Source: Deferribacteraceae bacterium UBA1873
GTDB lineage: Bacteria > Chrysiogenota > Deferribacteres > Deferribacterales > Flexistipitaceae
Direction of reading: 5' to 3'
Length of the DNA stretch: 46,578 nucleotides
NCBI GenBank assembly: GCA_002338145.1
Contig: DDHP01000029.1
Span: 7,432-54,009 of the forward strand
Below the pieces are notes generated by a model, which ran no database searches, was not told where the DNA came from, and saw only the letters and a list, made by a program, of their open reading frames with translations. Below, piece by piece: positions 32,477 to 42,007 of this stretch (positions are counted from its first letter, which is position 1; the number at the start of each line of letters is the position of its first letter). The position numbers and the translations under genes are program-made.

Positions 32477-33151
32477 ATGCTGATGAGTTCACCCAACGAA
32501 AATAGGGCAGGTTATTCAGGTCTGTTCATTTCTATTGATGGTATAGACGGTTGTGGTAAAACATCCCAGGTGAAAGCACTGAAGCGTTTTTTTGAGATGC
32601 GGGGCAGTGAGGTTTTTTTAACAAAAGAGCCTGGCGGTACATTTGCAGGCAAAAATCTGCGCAATATGCTTTTGTCAGATGATTACGATATTGAACCGGA
32701 AACAGAGCTTTTACTGTACTGTGCAGACAGGGTGGAGCATCAAAAAAAAATAGTGATACCATATACTGACAGAGGGGTTAATGTTATAAGTGACAGGTTT
32801 GTAATGTCCACATATGCATATCAAATTTTTGGAAGAAAACTAAATAAAAAAATTCTGGATTTTGTAACTGCTGAGACTGTAACGCGTTTTCCGGACTTAA
32901 ATATCATTATTGATACAGATGTGGATACAGCTGTAAAAAGAGCCAGGAAACGACTTGAGCATGAAAATATGGTTCAGGAAGAAGGAAAGTTTGAGAAACT
33001 TTCCCAACATTTTTTCAATGATGTGAGACAGGGATTTTTATGGTGTGCTGAAAATTTCCCCAACACTTTTGTTGTTAACGGTGATTGCAAATTTGAAGAA
33101 GTCCATAACAAGATAAAAGAGCTGGTTCTAAATTTAGTAAAAAAGGTGTAG
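32477..33151 (+). CDS. tmk: Thymidylate kinase
   Basis: Tmk (224 residues) phosphorylates dTMP to dTDP. P-loop GIDGCGKTSQ is near residue 22, the DRF motif (SDRFVMSTYAYQ) near 105, and the LID-type basic segment RARKRLE near 155. ATGs at 32477 and 32483 are both possible; AAGG lies upstream. The protein is about ten residues longer at the start than typical. It is followed by holB, as in many bacteria. Confidence 0.95.
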   Translation: MLMSSPNENRAGYSGLFISIDGIDGCGKTSQVKALKRFFEMRGSEVFLTKEPGGTFAGKNLRNMLLSDDYDIEPETELLLYCADRVEHQKKIVIPYTDRGVNVISDRFVMSTYAYQIFGRKLNKKILDFVTAETVTRFPDLNIIIDTDVDTAVKRARKRLEHENMVQEEGKFEKLSQHFFNDVRQGFLWCAENFPNTFVVNGDCKFEEVHNKIKELVLNLVKKV

Positions 33152-33153
33152 TC

Positions 33154-34026
33154 TTGCTTATAGGCCACGAGAGACAAAAGAATATTTTCAAAAATATTTT
33201 ATTGAATAACAGTTTGCTTAACTCTTACCTGTTTACTGGCAATGAAGGTGTTGGTAAGAAGTTCTTTGCTACAGAGCTTGCCAGATCAGCACTCTGCAAA
33301 GATGATTCTTTTTTTGAGGAGTGTTTTTGCAGTTCATGCAGACTTGCTGCCAGCGGGAATCATCCTGATATAAGGATTGTGGATGATGAATCCATTAAAA
33401 TAGATAGTGTAAGAGAATTTATTGCCGACGCTCATATTTCCCCATATTACGGCAAATACAAGTTTTACATCATAAATAATGCTCATACAATGACCAGAGA
33501 AGCTGCTAACAGTTTTCTTAAAACACTGGAGGAGCCTTCAGATACAACAGTTTTTATTCTTGTAACCCACAGACAGGCAAAACTGTTGCCTACTATAAGA
33601 TCACGATGTGTTGAAATGAAATTCGGACGGCTTACTTTCGATCAACTATACAATATTCTGAATAATAAAGGATATAACAGTGATGATATTGAAAAAGCCA
33701 TTTCTTTGGCTTCAGGTTCGGCAGCTACATCGATAAATCTTTTGGAAGGGGATTTAAAACTTGATAACCAGAGGAAAATGGATTCCTTAGAAAACCTTAT
33801 TTATGACGTACTTTCAATAAAAAGCAGGGATGATCTGAAAAACTATGCTTTTAGCCTTTACATTAATGTGTTAGATAACTATAAAAACAGTTATGAACAA
33901 AAATTTTTGTATTTTCTTGATGACATACTTAGGGTAATTAAGTATTTGGAGTATAATGTTAATCTTGAAATGCTTAAAATGAGTTTAATCAGTAAAATGG
34001 GAGAAGTCTTACGTGAAGAAACTTAG
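33154..34026 (+). CDS. holB: DNA polymerase III delta' subunit
   Basis: HolB (290 residues) is a clamp-loader AAA+ subunit. It has a modified Walker A (GNEGVGKKFF), the four-cysteine zinc module (CKDDSF...CFCSSC), the DNA-end AANSFLKTLEEPS segment and the SRC motif (RSRCVEMKF) that triggers ATP hydrolysis in a neighbour. The start is TTG with AAAAGGTG upstream. It lies two bases from tmk and overlaps ricT by 14 bases. Confidence 0.92.
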   Translation: MLIGHERQKNIFKNILLNNSLLNSYLFTGNEGVGKKFFATELARSALCKDDSFFEECFCSSCRLAASGNHPDIRIVDDESIKIDSVREFIADAHISPYYGKYKFYIINNAHTMTREAANSFLKTLEEPSDTTVFILVTHRQAKLLPTIRSRCVEMKFGRLTFDQLYNILNNKGYNSDDIEKAISLASGSAATSINLLEGDLKLDNQRKMDSLENLIYDVLSIKSRDDLKNYAFSLYINVLDNYKNSYEQKFLYFLDDILRVIKYLEYNVNLEMLKMSLISKMGEVLREET

Positions 34027-34729
34027 AGTGACGGGAGTTGCTTTTAAAAGAGCGGGTAAAATATACGATTTTTTAAGTAATGATGTGGAAGTCAAAAGAG
34101 GTGATTTTGCCGTTATTGAAACTGAAAAAGGTGAAGATATTGCTGTTGTGGTGATTCCTCCCAGACAGGAAGTTCTGCCAGAAGACCAGGAAATGAAAAA
34201 GGTTCTCAGAAAGGCAACTGATGACGATATTAATCGAATGATGGAGAACAGAAAAGATGAGCAGGAGACTTTTGATAAATGCAAGGAAATGATTAAAAAG
34301 CACAATTTACCGATGAAACTGTTGAAATCGGAATACACCCTGGACAGAACGAGACTGACTTTTTATTTCACTGCCGAGGGAAGAATTGATTTTAGGCAAC
34401 TTGTGAGGGATCTTGCCCGCATATTCAGGACGCGTATTGAATTAAGGCAGGTGGGCGTTAGAGATGCAACGAAGATACTTGGCGGTTTCGGCATTTGTGG
34501 TAAAGAGTTTTGCTGCTCAACATTTTTAAGAAAATTTGACAACATATCGATAAAAATGGCCAAAGACCAAAACCTTATTCTCAATCCAGGTAAAATATCT
34601 GGCGTGTGCGGGAGACTGATGTGCTGCCTGGTGTATGAAAAGGATTTGTATGATGATGTGGAATCAGAAACAGAAGAATTTGTGGAACTTACAGATATCG
34701 TAGATGAAAATGCCGGAGGAAAAATATGA
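34013..34729 (+). CDS. ricT: PSP1-domain protein, RicT/YaaT-like
   Basis: The 238-residue protein is a PSP1 superfamily member. The central and C-terminal part has the cysteine set CGKEFCC and CGRLMCC that binds iron-sulfur clusters in Bacillus RicT, where it joins RicA and RicF to steer RNase Y and biofilm or sporulation switches. The start is GTG 34013, supported by GGGAGAAG inside holB. Synteny with tmk, holB, metG and tatD matches the Bacillus region. RicA and RicF genes are not visible here, so the local function is uncertain. Confidence 0.9.
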   Translation: MKKLRVTGVAFKRAGKIYDFLSNDVEVKRGDFAVIETEKGEDIAVVVIPPRQEVLPEDQEMKKVLRKATDDDINRMMENRKDEQETFDKCKEMIKKHNLPMKLLKSEYTLDRTRLTFYFTAEGRIDFRQLVRDLARIFRTRIELRQVGVRDATKILGGFGICGKEFCCSTFLRKFDNISIKMAKDQNLILNPGKISGVCGRLMCCLVYEKDLYDDVESETEEFVELTDIVDENAGGKI

Positions 34730-36648
34730 GCGAAAAAACTTTTTATGTGAGTACACCAATCTATTATGTGAACGATATTCCTCATATTGGTCATGCGTAT
34801 ACCACTGTAGCGGCGGATACTGTGGCCAGATATAAACGTTTGGCAGGTTATGATGTTTTTTTTCTGACAGGCACAGATGAACACGGCCAGAAAATTGAAC
34901 AGGCCGCTTCAGTAAAAGGTTTTACTCCAAAAGAGCTTGCAGACAATGTGGTTGTACGTTTTAAAAACTTATGGGAAAAACTGAACATTTCCAATGATCA
35001 TTTTGTAAGGACAACCGAGGAGTACCACAAAAAAACTGTTCAGGCTGTTTTTACTAAAATGAAAGAGAATGGTGACATATATCTGGGCGAGTATGAAGGG
35101 TGGTACTGTACCCCCTGCGAAACATACTGGACAGAAACTCAGCTACTTGATGGAAATTGCTGTCCTTCATGCAGAAGGGAAACGACAAAACTTAAGGAGC
35201 CCAGCTATTTTTTCAGAATGTCCAAATATCAGGATAAGTTATTGGAGCATATTGAGAAAAATCCTGATTTTATAAAACCTGTATCCAGGCGAAATGAAAT
35301 AATTTCGTTTATAAAGGAAGGTCTCAGGGATCTTTCGGTCAGCAGGGTTTCTTTTAATTGGGGGATACCGGTCCCGGGTGATGAAAAACATGTTATCTAT
35401 GTATGGATTGATGCGCTGACCAATTACATTTCCGCTCTTGGATATCCTGATAGGAGTGATGATTTTAATAGGTACTGGCCTGCCGATTATCATCTTGTGG
35501 GCAAGGACATTTTAAGGTTCCATACGGTATACTGGCCTACAATGCTTTTAAGTATAGGAGTTGAGCTTCCAAAAAGTGTTTTTGCACACGGTTGGTGGAC
35601 AGTTGAAGGTCAGAAGATGTCCAAATCTCTGGGCAATGCTATAGATCCGTACTGGCTGGCAGATAAATTCGGGGTGGACCCTATTCGGTATTTTCTACTC
35701 AGAGAAGTTCCCTTCGGTCTGGATGGGGATTTTTCTTTTAAAGCGTTAATACACAGGATTAACAGTGATTTGGCAAATGATCTCGGTAATCTTCTTAACA
35801 GAACACTGGGAATGGTTAAGCGCTATTTTAACGGTGTTGTTCCTGAGTATAGCGTGCAGGATAAACTGGATGATGAGCTGGCTGATGTTATTAAAAAAAC
35901 ATTTGAGGATATTGACGTACATATTTCTAATTTGGCTTTTAACAAGGCCCTTGCTTCAATATGGGAGCTCGTTTCCTTTTTAAACAGATATGTAGATACA
36001 ACAGCACCGTGGTTTTTAGCCAAAGATGAATCCAAAAAAGATCGTCTCGGTTCTGTACTTTACTGTGTTCTTGATGGACTTAGAGCCCTTTCTCTGATGT
36101 TATATCCTTTTATTCCGGAAACTTCAGAAAATATGCGCAATCAGCTGAATACCCAAAAAAGCATCTTTAAAGAAAACTTTGAAGATCTTAAAAAAGTACG
36201 TACGCTTGAATCGGGGCAGCATCTGGGAAAAGTAAAGCAGCTGTATCCGAGGCTTGATGAGAAGGAAATACTAAATGATGTTAAAGAACTCCAGGAGCAG
36301 GATAAAGAGGACAAAAAAGAGGAAAATACAGTCGAGTTTGATGATTTTGCGAAACTCAGCATTAAAGTCGGGCAGGTAGTGGCAGGAGAAAAAATAAAAA
36401 AATCGGACAAACTTTTAAAATTGCATGTGGATATAGGTACTGAAGAAAGACAAATTGTAGCCGGCATTGCAAAATCCTACGCACCGGAAGATTTGATAGG
36501 CAAAAAGGTAGCTGTTGTTACAAATCTTAAACCTGCCAAATTAATGGGTGTTCTGTCTGAAGGTATGATTCTGGCCGCAGAGAAGGAGGACGGGCACGCT
36601 GTTTTGGTAATAAATGATGATGTCAAAGTGGGCAGTGTCATAAAATAG
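34726..36648 (+). CDS. metG: Methionyl-tRNA synthetase
   Basis: MetG (640 residues) charges initiator and elongator tRNA-Met. The HIGH motif (DIPHIGHAY) is near residue 20, the zinc-binding cysteines are in CTPCETY and CCPSC (about residues 127-146), KMSKS (QKMSKSLGNAI) is near 300, and a C-terminal tRNA-binding domain of the EMAP/Trbp111 type occupies the last 100 residues. It overlaps ricT by four bases. GGAGG precedes the start. Confidence 0.98.
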   Translation: MSEKTFYVSTPIYYVNDIPHIGHAYTTVAADTVARYKRLAGYDVFFLTGTDEHGQKIEQAASVKGFTPKELADNVVVRFKNLWEKLNISNDHFVRTTEEYHKKTVQAVFTKMKENGDIYLGEYEGWYCTPCETYWTETQLLDGNCCPSCRRETTKLKEPSYFFRMSKYQDKLLEHIEKNPDFIKPVSRRNEIISFIKEGLRDLSVSRVSFNWGIPVPGDEKHVIYVWIDALTNYISALGYPDRSDDFNRYWPADYHLVGKDILRFHTVYWPTMLLSIGVELPKSVFAHGWWTVEGQKMSKSLGNAIDPYWLADKFGVDPIRYFLLREVPFGLDGDFSFKALIHRINSDLANDLGNLLNRTLGMVKRYFNGVVPEYSVQDKLDDELADVIKKTFEDIDVHISNLAFNKALASIWELVSFLNRYVDTTAPWFLAKDESKKDRLGSVLYCVLDGLRALSLMLYPFIPETSENMRNQLNTQKSIFKENFEDLKKVRTLESGQHLGKVKQLYPRLDEKEILNDVKELQEQDKEDKKEENTVEFDDFAKLSIKVGQVVAGEKIKKSDKLLKLHVDIGTEERQIVAGIAKSYAPEDLIGKKVAVVTNLKPAKLMGVLSEGMILAAEKEDGHAVLVINDDVKVGSVIK

Positions 36649-36672
36649 TTTTTTTGCATTGAAAGGGGATAT

Positions 36673-37542
36673 ATGTTTTTAAAGAAGCGAACAGGTGATG
36701 ATTACGAATCCTTCATTAAGGAAGTGGGTCTGGCTAAAAACGAAGGTATTTTTCTCACGGATACTCATTCTCACCTCCATTTCCCGGAGCTGATTAATGA
36801 TGTTGAACAGCACATAGCGGATGCCAAATCATTGGGGGTTAATAGATTTGTAACCATAGGAATCAATAAGGAAGATTCCCGTAAAGCAATAGATTTGGCG
36901 GAAAGATTTGAAATGATATACGCTTCTGTTGGGGTTCATCCCCATGATGCCTCCGGCTTTAACGTGAAAGAAATAGATCTGTTCCGAGAGTATTTACAAT
37001 ATGAGAAAGTTATTGCAATCGGTGAGATTGGACTGGATTATTTCAGGAATCACTCCCCTTCTGAAAAACAAAAAGATGTTTTTGCAATATTCCTTGATAT
37101 GGCCAAAGCGGAATCTGTACCTGTGATAATTCACAATAGAGAAGCTACTTCAGATTTACTGGAAGTGGCCGACAGTGTCCTATGTGATGATACTGTTTCC
37201 GGTATTATTCACTGTTTTAACGGAGATAAGGATTTGATGAAATGGGCTTTGGACAGAGATTTTTTTATTTCTTTTGCCGGGAATCTTACGTATAATAAGG
37301 CTAACGAACTAAGGGATTGCCTCAGGTATATCCCTCTGAACAATCTTCTGCTGGAAACAGATTGCCCATATCTCTCACCAATGCCTTTTCGTGGGAAGAA
37401 AAATGTACCTGCTCATGTAATTTATACTGCATACACCGCTTGTAAGGTAAAAAAAATTGATTATCAGAATTTGCTGATTAATCTGGAAGAGAATTTCGGC
37501 AAACTTCTTGGTATTTCCTATGCCAGACATATTAATAGTTGA
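36673..37542 (+). CDS. tatD: TatD family metal-dependent hydrolase (DNase)
   Basis: The TIM-barrel hydrolase has all the usual metal ligands: DTHSHLHF, GEIGLDYFR, IIHNRE, IIHCFNGD and LLETDCPYL. TatD proteins are 3' to 5' exonucleases or related deoxyribonucleases. The protein is 289 residues, about 30 longer than typical because of an N-terminal extension (MFLKKRTGDDYESF...) before the usual start at TDTHSH. The extension is likely real: AAAGGGG precedes this ATG and no ribosome site fits a later start. The metG-tatD pair is common. A receiver gene overlaps its 3' end. Confidence 0.93.
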   Translation: MFLKKRTGDDYESFIKEVGLAKNEGIFLTDTHSHLHFPELINDVEQHIADAKSLGVNRFVTIGINKEDSRKAIDLAERFEMIYASVGVHPHDASGFNVKEIDLFREYLQYEKVIAIGEIGLDYFRNHSPSEKQKDVFAIFLDMAKAESVPVIIHNREATSDLLEVADSVLCDDTVSGIIHCFNGDKDLMKWALDRDFFISFAGNLTYNKANELRDCLRYIPLNNLLLETDCPYLSPMPFRGKKNVPAHVIYTAYTACKVKKIDYQNLLINLEENFGKLLGISYARHINS

Positions 37543-37873
37543 AGATGATAAAGTTACTGCAGAGGGGATAAAATCGATTTTCTTGGCTGAAGGTTTTGGC
37601 GTTGATATTGCCGAAAATGGAAAAATTGCCTTTAACTGGCTTTCTAACAAAAATTATAGTATAATAATATCAGATCTGATGATGCCTGAAATGGATGGTC
37701 TGCAGTTTTTGAATAGGCTCAGGTCGTCAGGCAATGAAATACCAGTTATTATTGTTACTGCATACGGGAATATTGAAAACATGCTGACTGTTTTTGAGAT
37801 GGGTGCGGTTGAAATTTTAGAAAAACCTTTTGATATTGATGAGTTGATAGATTTGGTAAAAGGGCTACTTTGA
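37520..37873 (+). CDS. Single-domain response regulator (receiver)
   Basis: The 117 residues are one receiver domain: Glu8/Asp9/Asp10 acidic pocket, phospho-acceptor Asp52 in SDLMMPEMDG, Thr in IIVTAYG and Lys in LEKPF. No output domain is present. The ATG at 37520 lies inside the 3' end of tatD; the ribosome site is weak, so translation may depend on coupling. A cognate sensor kinase is not nearby. Its neighbour is a UspA protein 30 bases downstream. Confidence 0.9.
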   Translation: MPDILIVEDDKVTAEGIKSIFLAEGFGVDIAENGKIAFNWLSNKNYSIIISDLMMPEMDGLQFLNRLRSSGNEIPVIIVTAYGNIENMLTVFEMGAVEILEKPFDIDELIDLVKGLL

Positions 37874-37903
37874 TATATAGTTGATATTGTAAAGGGGGAA
37901 GCT

Positions 37904-38365
37904 ATGAAATTTATAGAAAAAATTTTATTTCCGACAGACTTTTCTGTTACTTCTGAATGTGCTATGCATTATGCCATCGAATTTGCAAAAAGGTTTGATG
38001 CTGAGCTTGAAATTGTCCATGTACTGTTTGATGAGTCACAGGTTGTTGCTTTCTATCTTCCTCAGGTAACATTTCAAAATCTGGACAAAGAGCTGGAGGA
38101 AGGGGCAAAAAAACAGTTTGATGAGTTCATAAACAGATACCCTGAACTTTCCGAAATTAGTTATACTACCAAACTTCTTAAGGGAACCCCGTTTCTGGAA
38201 ATAATAAATGAAGCTAAGGAGTATAGTGCTGATGTGATTGTAATAGGTACTCATGGCAGGGCAGGGTTTGAACATGTTCTTTTTGGTTCTACCGCTGAAA
38301 AGGTGGTTAGAAAAGCGCCATGTCCCGTTTTTTCTGTGCGGCTCAAAGATAAATCCCAGGAGTGA
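37904..38365 (+). CDS. Universal stress protein (UspA family)
   Basis: The 153-residue alpha/beta protein has the ATP-binding pattern G-THG-R-GFEHVLFGSTAEKV-R near residues 115-135, typical of nucleotide-binding UspA types, and the start FPTDFS typical of the family. Such proteins bind ATP and support survival under stress; the specific role is unknown. GGGGGAAG precedes the ATG. It follows the receiver gene. Confidence 0.93.
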   Translation: MKFIEKILFPTDFSVTSECAMHYAIEFAKRFDAELEIVHVLFDESQVVAFYLPQVTFQNLDKELEEGAKKQFDEFINRYPELSEISYTTKLLKGTPFLEIINEAKEYSADVIVIGTHGRAGFEHVLFGSTAEKVVRKAPCPVFSVRLKDKSQE

Positions 38366-38645
38366 TAATGAACATACTTTGACATTGATTACAGGTTATT
38401 AAGGATTACAACGGACTTTTCTGTGGTAAAAGATATCTTTGTTTAAAAAGGAAATATTAAACGATATGCTTTGCTTAAAATTTATATAAAAGTATTTTAT
38501 TGCAAAAATGAGGCGGCACCAGCAAAAAATCCTTGATTTTAAACATTTTTGTAATTATACATACACATCTCAAGTTAAAACAGTGGGGTTTGCTCCTAAT
38601 ACCTGCTCTAAAAATATAAATCACAAAATTTAAAGGGGATAAATA
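38366..38645. other. 280-base non-coding gap before tig
   Basis: The gap is AT-rich and holds the tig promoter near 38533-38561. I find no reading frame with a ribosome site, no tRNA-like fold and no clear terminator after the UspA gene. A short GC-rich island at about 38508-38522 is not obviously structured. Confidence 0.4.
38533..38561 (+). promoter_or_regulatory. Sigma70-type promoter for tig-clpP-clpX
   Basis: TTGATT at 38533-38538 and TATACA at 38556-38561 with an exact 17-base spacer. Transcription would begin near 38568, leaving a leader of about 78 bases before tig. No heat-shock operator was recognised in the leader. Confidence 0.6.
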
Positions 38646-40022
38646 ATGAAGGTTGAAGTAAAAGACGCAGAGAAATCACAGAAAGAATTGAATATTGAGG
38701 TTCCGGTGGAAAAGTATAACGAGATGTATGATGCAGAGTTAAAAAAGATCGTTCCCACCGTAAAAATTCCGGGATTTCGTAAAGGTAAAGCTCCCAAAAG
38801 TGTCGTGGAAAAAGAGTACAGTCATAAGGTAAGGGTGAATGCTCTGGAAAAGGTTATAAATAACAGTGTGTATGAAGCTATTACATCAGAAGGCATTATT
38901 CCTCTTAATACCCCCAATGTAACCGATGTAAATTTTGAAGAAGATAAGCCCATATCGTTTAAAGTTTTGGTGGATGTCTTTCCTGAAGTAAAAGTGGAAA
39001 ATTATAAAGGTTATTCTTTTGAAAAGGAAAGAAGTATAATTAAAGATAAAAATATTGATGATGTTTTGAATAATTTGCTTGAAAAAAACACTTCTTTTGA
39101 ACCTGCTGAAGATAAATCTGTGGAAAAAGATGATATGGTGGTAATTGACTTTAAGGGAACTGTTGATGGTGAGCCTTTTGAAGGGGGCAGCGCCAATGAT
39201 TACAGCATTGTAGTGGGATCGAATACATTTCTGGCTGAGTTTGAAGATGGTCTTGTGGGAATGAAATCCGGGGATACCAAAAATATCGAGGTTCAATTCC
39301 CTGACAATTATGTGCCCGAGCTTGCCGGTAAAAAGGCCAATTTTGAAGTGACTGTTAAAGAGGTAAAACAAAAAGTTGTACCGGAGCTAAATGATGAATT
39401 TGCGAAAGATGTAGATGAGAACTGTGAAACGCTGGAGGATCTGAGGAAAGTTATCAAAGATGATCTTGAAGAAGAGGCTGAACAAATAGCCAAAGAACAG
39501 CTTTATGACAAGATTATTGAAAAATTGGTGGAGGAGAATCCTTTTGATGTGCCGGAAACTATTGTTAGTGAGCAGGCGGGGAGATTGGCAGATCAAGCTT
39601 TTCAGCAGTACAGGTATATGTACGGTGTCAATCCGGAGCAAATAGGCTTGAACAAAGAGCAGATGAAAGAAGAATTTAAAGAAAGGGCAGAGTTGCAGGT
39701 TAAAAGTGCAATCATTCTGAACAAGCTGGCAGAAATAGAGGAGATATCTGTTTCAGATGAGGAGATAGAGGAAAAAATCAAAGAGCTTGCCGGCAAACTG
39801 AAGAAGGATGTTGAAGAGTATAAGAAAGAGCTTGAGCAGCAGGGAGGAAAAGAGGGTTTGAGAAATAATATTTTAACAGATAAAATATTTGATTTTCTTG
39901 GTGAGCATAATGAGATAACTGTCAAAGAAGTTGACCCTGATGAAATAGCAGCCAAAGAGCAAGAGAATGCGCAAGAGGCTGCTGGTGAAGAAAAAACAGA
40001 TAATCCCGGAGATGAAAAATGA
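38646..40022 (+). CDS. tig: Trigger factor (ribosome-bound chaperone, peptidyl-prolyl isomerase)
   Basis: Tig (458 residues) meets nascent chains at the ribosome exit. The N-terminal ribosome-binding segment GFRKGKAPKSVVE is near residue 42, the FKBP-type isomerase domain lies at about 150-240 (DFKGTVDGEPFEGG), and a long helical C-terminal chaperone domain ends in an acidic tail. AAAGGGG precedes the ATG. It is followed by clpP with a four-base overlap, as in many bacteria. Confidence 0.97.
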   Translation: MKVEVKDAEKSQKELNIEVPVEKYNEMYDAELKKIVPTVKIPGFRKGKAPKSVVEKEYSHKVRVNALEKVINNSVYEAITSEGIIPLNTPNVTDVNFEEDKPISFKVLVDVFPEVKVENYKGYSFEKERSIIKDKNIDDVLNNLLEKNTSFEPAEDKSVEKDDMVVIDFKGTVDGEPFEGGSANDYSIVVGSNTFLAEFEDGLVGMKSGDTKNIEVQFPDNYVPELAGKKANFEVTVKEVKQKVVPELNDEFAKDVDENCETLEDLRKVIKDDLEEEAEQIAKEQLYDKIIEKLVEENPFDVPETIVSEQAGRLADQAFQQYRYMYGVNPEQIGLNKEQMKEEFKERAELQVKSAIILNKLAEIEEISVSDEEIEEKIKELAGKLKKDVEEYKKELEQQGGKEGLRNNILTDKIFDFLGEHNEITVKEVDPDEIAAKEQENAQEAAGEEKTDNPGDEK

Positions 40023-40606
40023 GTTTTTATGTGCCATATGTAATAGAACAGACTGGACGCGGCGAAAGAGCTTATGATATTTATTCAAGGCTTTTAAAGG
40101 ACAGAATAATTTTTATGGGCACTCCTATAGATGATAATGTTGCAAATACTATTATTGCCCAGATGCTTTTTCTCGAGGCGGATGATCCGGACAAAGACAT
40201 TCACCTTTATATTAACAGCCCCGGAGGCATAATAACAAGCGGACTGGCCATCCTGGATACAATGAACTATATTAAGCCCGATGTATCTACAATATGTCTG
40301 GGACAGGCTGCAAGTATGGGTGCCATATTGCTGGCATGCGGTGCAAGTAAGAAAAGATATGCAGTGCCCAATGCACGTATTATGATACACCAGCCTTTGG
40401 GCGGCTTCCAGGGGCAGGCAAAAGATATAGAGATACATGCCAAAGAGATATTAAGAATGAAAGCCAAAATAAATGAAATTTTGGCCGAAAAAACTGGTAA
40501 ATCAATAGAGCAGATTGAAGCTGACAGTGACAGAGATTTTTTTATGAGCAGCCAGGAATCGCTTGAATACGGCCTCATAGATGAGATAATTTCAAAAAGA
40601 TCTTGA
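40019..40606 (+). CDS. clpP: ClpP protease proteolytic subunit
   Basis: ClpP (195 residues) forms the barrel protease with ClpX. The triad is Ser99 (GQAASMGA), His124 (IMIHQPLGG) and Asp173. The N-terminus YVPYVIEQTGRGERAYDI is the usual one. The ATG overlaps the tig stop. clpX follows after 64 bases. Confidence 0.98.
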   Translation: MSFYVPYVIEQTGRGERAYDIYSRLLKDRIIFMGTPIDDNVANTIIAQMLFLEADDPDKDIHLYINSPGGIITSGLAILDTMNYIKPDVSTICLGQAASMGAILLACGASKKRYAVPNARIMIHQPLGGFQGQAKDIEIHAKEILRMKAKINEILAEKTGKSIEQIEADSDRDFFMSSQESLEYGLIDEIISKRS

Positions 40607-40670
40607 TAAAATTAGCTTTTGCCGTATTTTAAAAAGTTGTAAATTAGATATGTTTTAAAGGGGTGAATTA

Positions 40671-41918
40671 ATGTCTAAAAAAAATGAATCCCAGGAAGAG
40701 CTTTTTTGCTCTTTTTGTGGTAAACATCAGGAAGAGGTTAAAAAACTTATAGCCGGCCCTACTGATGTATATATTTGTGATGAGTGTATAGAATTATGCA
40801 ATGATATTTTGGAGGAAGATCTTACTGAAAATGAGCAAAGCGGAGATCTAAAGCTTTTAAGCCCAAAAGAAATAAAAGAAAAACTTGATGAGTATGTTAT
40901 AGGCCAGGAAAGCGCTAAAAAAATTCTAAGTGTTGCAGTTTACAATCATTTCAAGCGGCTTGTTTACGGTCAAAAATCGAAAATAGAGTTGGAGAAATCA
41001 AATATCCTGCTATTGGGTTCCACAGGTACAGGTAAAACATTGCTTGCAAGGACACTTGCACGTATACTCAATGTCCCATTTGCAATTGCTGATGCGACAA
41101 CATTGACAGAAGCCGGATATGTTGGTGAAGATGTCGAGAATGTTGTTTTGAAGCTGCTTCAGGCAGCTGACTTTGAAGTCGATAAAGCTGAAAAGGGTAT
41201 TATCTTCATTGATGAAATAGACAAGATTACCAGGAAAACAGATAGTCCATCTATTACAAGAGATGTAAGTGGTGAAGGTGTACAGCAGGCACTTTTAAAG
41301 ATAATCGAGGGCACAGTTGCAAATATTCCCCCTCAAGGTGGGCGTAAGCATCCTAATCAGGATTATATTCAGGTGGATACCTCCAATATTCTTTTTATAT
41401 GTGGAGGCGCTTTTGAGCATCTGGATGGAATCATTAAAGAGCGTATCGGTAAAAAAACTGTGGGTTTCAAATCTGAGGCCAAAAATGTCAATGATTACGA
41501 AAGAGCTGACATTCTAAAGCTCCTTCAGCCGGAGGATCTTATTAAATACGGACTTATTCCTGAATTTGTAGGGCGTGTACCGGTAACAGCTGTACTTGAT
41601 GATTTGGATGAGGATGCACTGGTTTCTATACTTACTGAGCCCAAAAATTCCCTTGTTAAACAGTATGAAGAGATATTCAGGTTTGATGACGTAAAGCTTA
41701 CGTTTACAGACGGTGCCCTGCGAGGAATAGCTCATCAGGCTATTAACAGAAAGACCGGGGCAAGGGGGTTACGTGGTATACTGGAAGAAACTATGATGGA
41801 CTTGATGTATCGTGTGCCCTCAATGAAAAGTATAAAAGAGTGTATTATAAACTCAGACACTGTAGAATATAAAGCCGAACCTGTTATTATTTATGAGGAT
41901 GAAAAGGAATCGGCTTAA
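40671..41918 (+). CDS. clpX: ATP-dependent protease ATPase subunit ClpX
   Basis: ClpX (415 residues) unfolds substrates for ClpP. The N-terminal four-cysteine zinc finger (CSFCGK, then CDEC) is near residues 13-36, Walker A GSTGTGKT near 120, Walker B IIFIDEIDKI near 180, and the ClpP-docking IGF-like loop lies in the 260-280 region (ERIGKKTVGF). AAAGGGGTGA precedes the ATG. A terminator follows it. Confidence 0.98.
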   Translation: MSKKNESQEELFCSFCGKHQEEVKKLIAGPTDVYICDECIELCNDILEEDLTENEQSGDLKLLSPKEIKEKLDEYVIGQESAKKILSVAVYNHFKRLVYGQKSKIELEKSNILLLGSTGTGKTLLARTLARILNVPFAIADATTLTEAGYVGEDVENVVLKLLQAADFEVDKAEKGIIFIDEIDKITRKTDSPSITRDVSGEGVQQALLKIIEGTVANIPPQGGRKHPNQDYIQVDTSNILFICGGAFEHLDGIIKERIGKKTVGFKSEAKNVNDYERADILKLLQPEDLIKYGLIPEFVGRVPVTAVLDDLDEDALVSILTEPKNSLVKQYEEIFRFDDVKLTFTDGALRGIAHQAINRKTGARGLRGILEETMMDLMYRVPSMKSIKECIINSDTVEYKAEPVIIYEDEKESA

Positions 41919-41944
41919 ATAATGTAAATCTGTTTGTGTAGTTT

Positions 41945-41970
41945 AAGGCGCTTCTTGCGCCTTTTTTTCT
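41945..41970 (+). terminator. Rho-independent terminator after clpX
   Basis: AAGGCGC and GCGCCTT form a seven-pair stem around TTCTT and run into a seven-T tract. It lies only about 38 bases before lon, so lon either depends on read-through or has its own promoter within the A/T-rich stretch. Confidence 0.85.
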
Positions 41971-42007
41971 TTTTTTAATTCACAATCTATAAAAATCAGG
42001 AGAAGCA

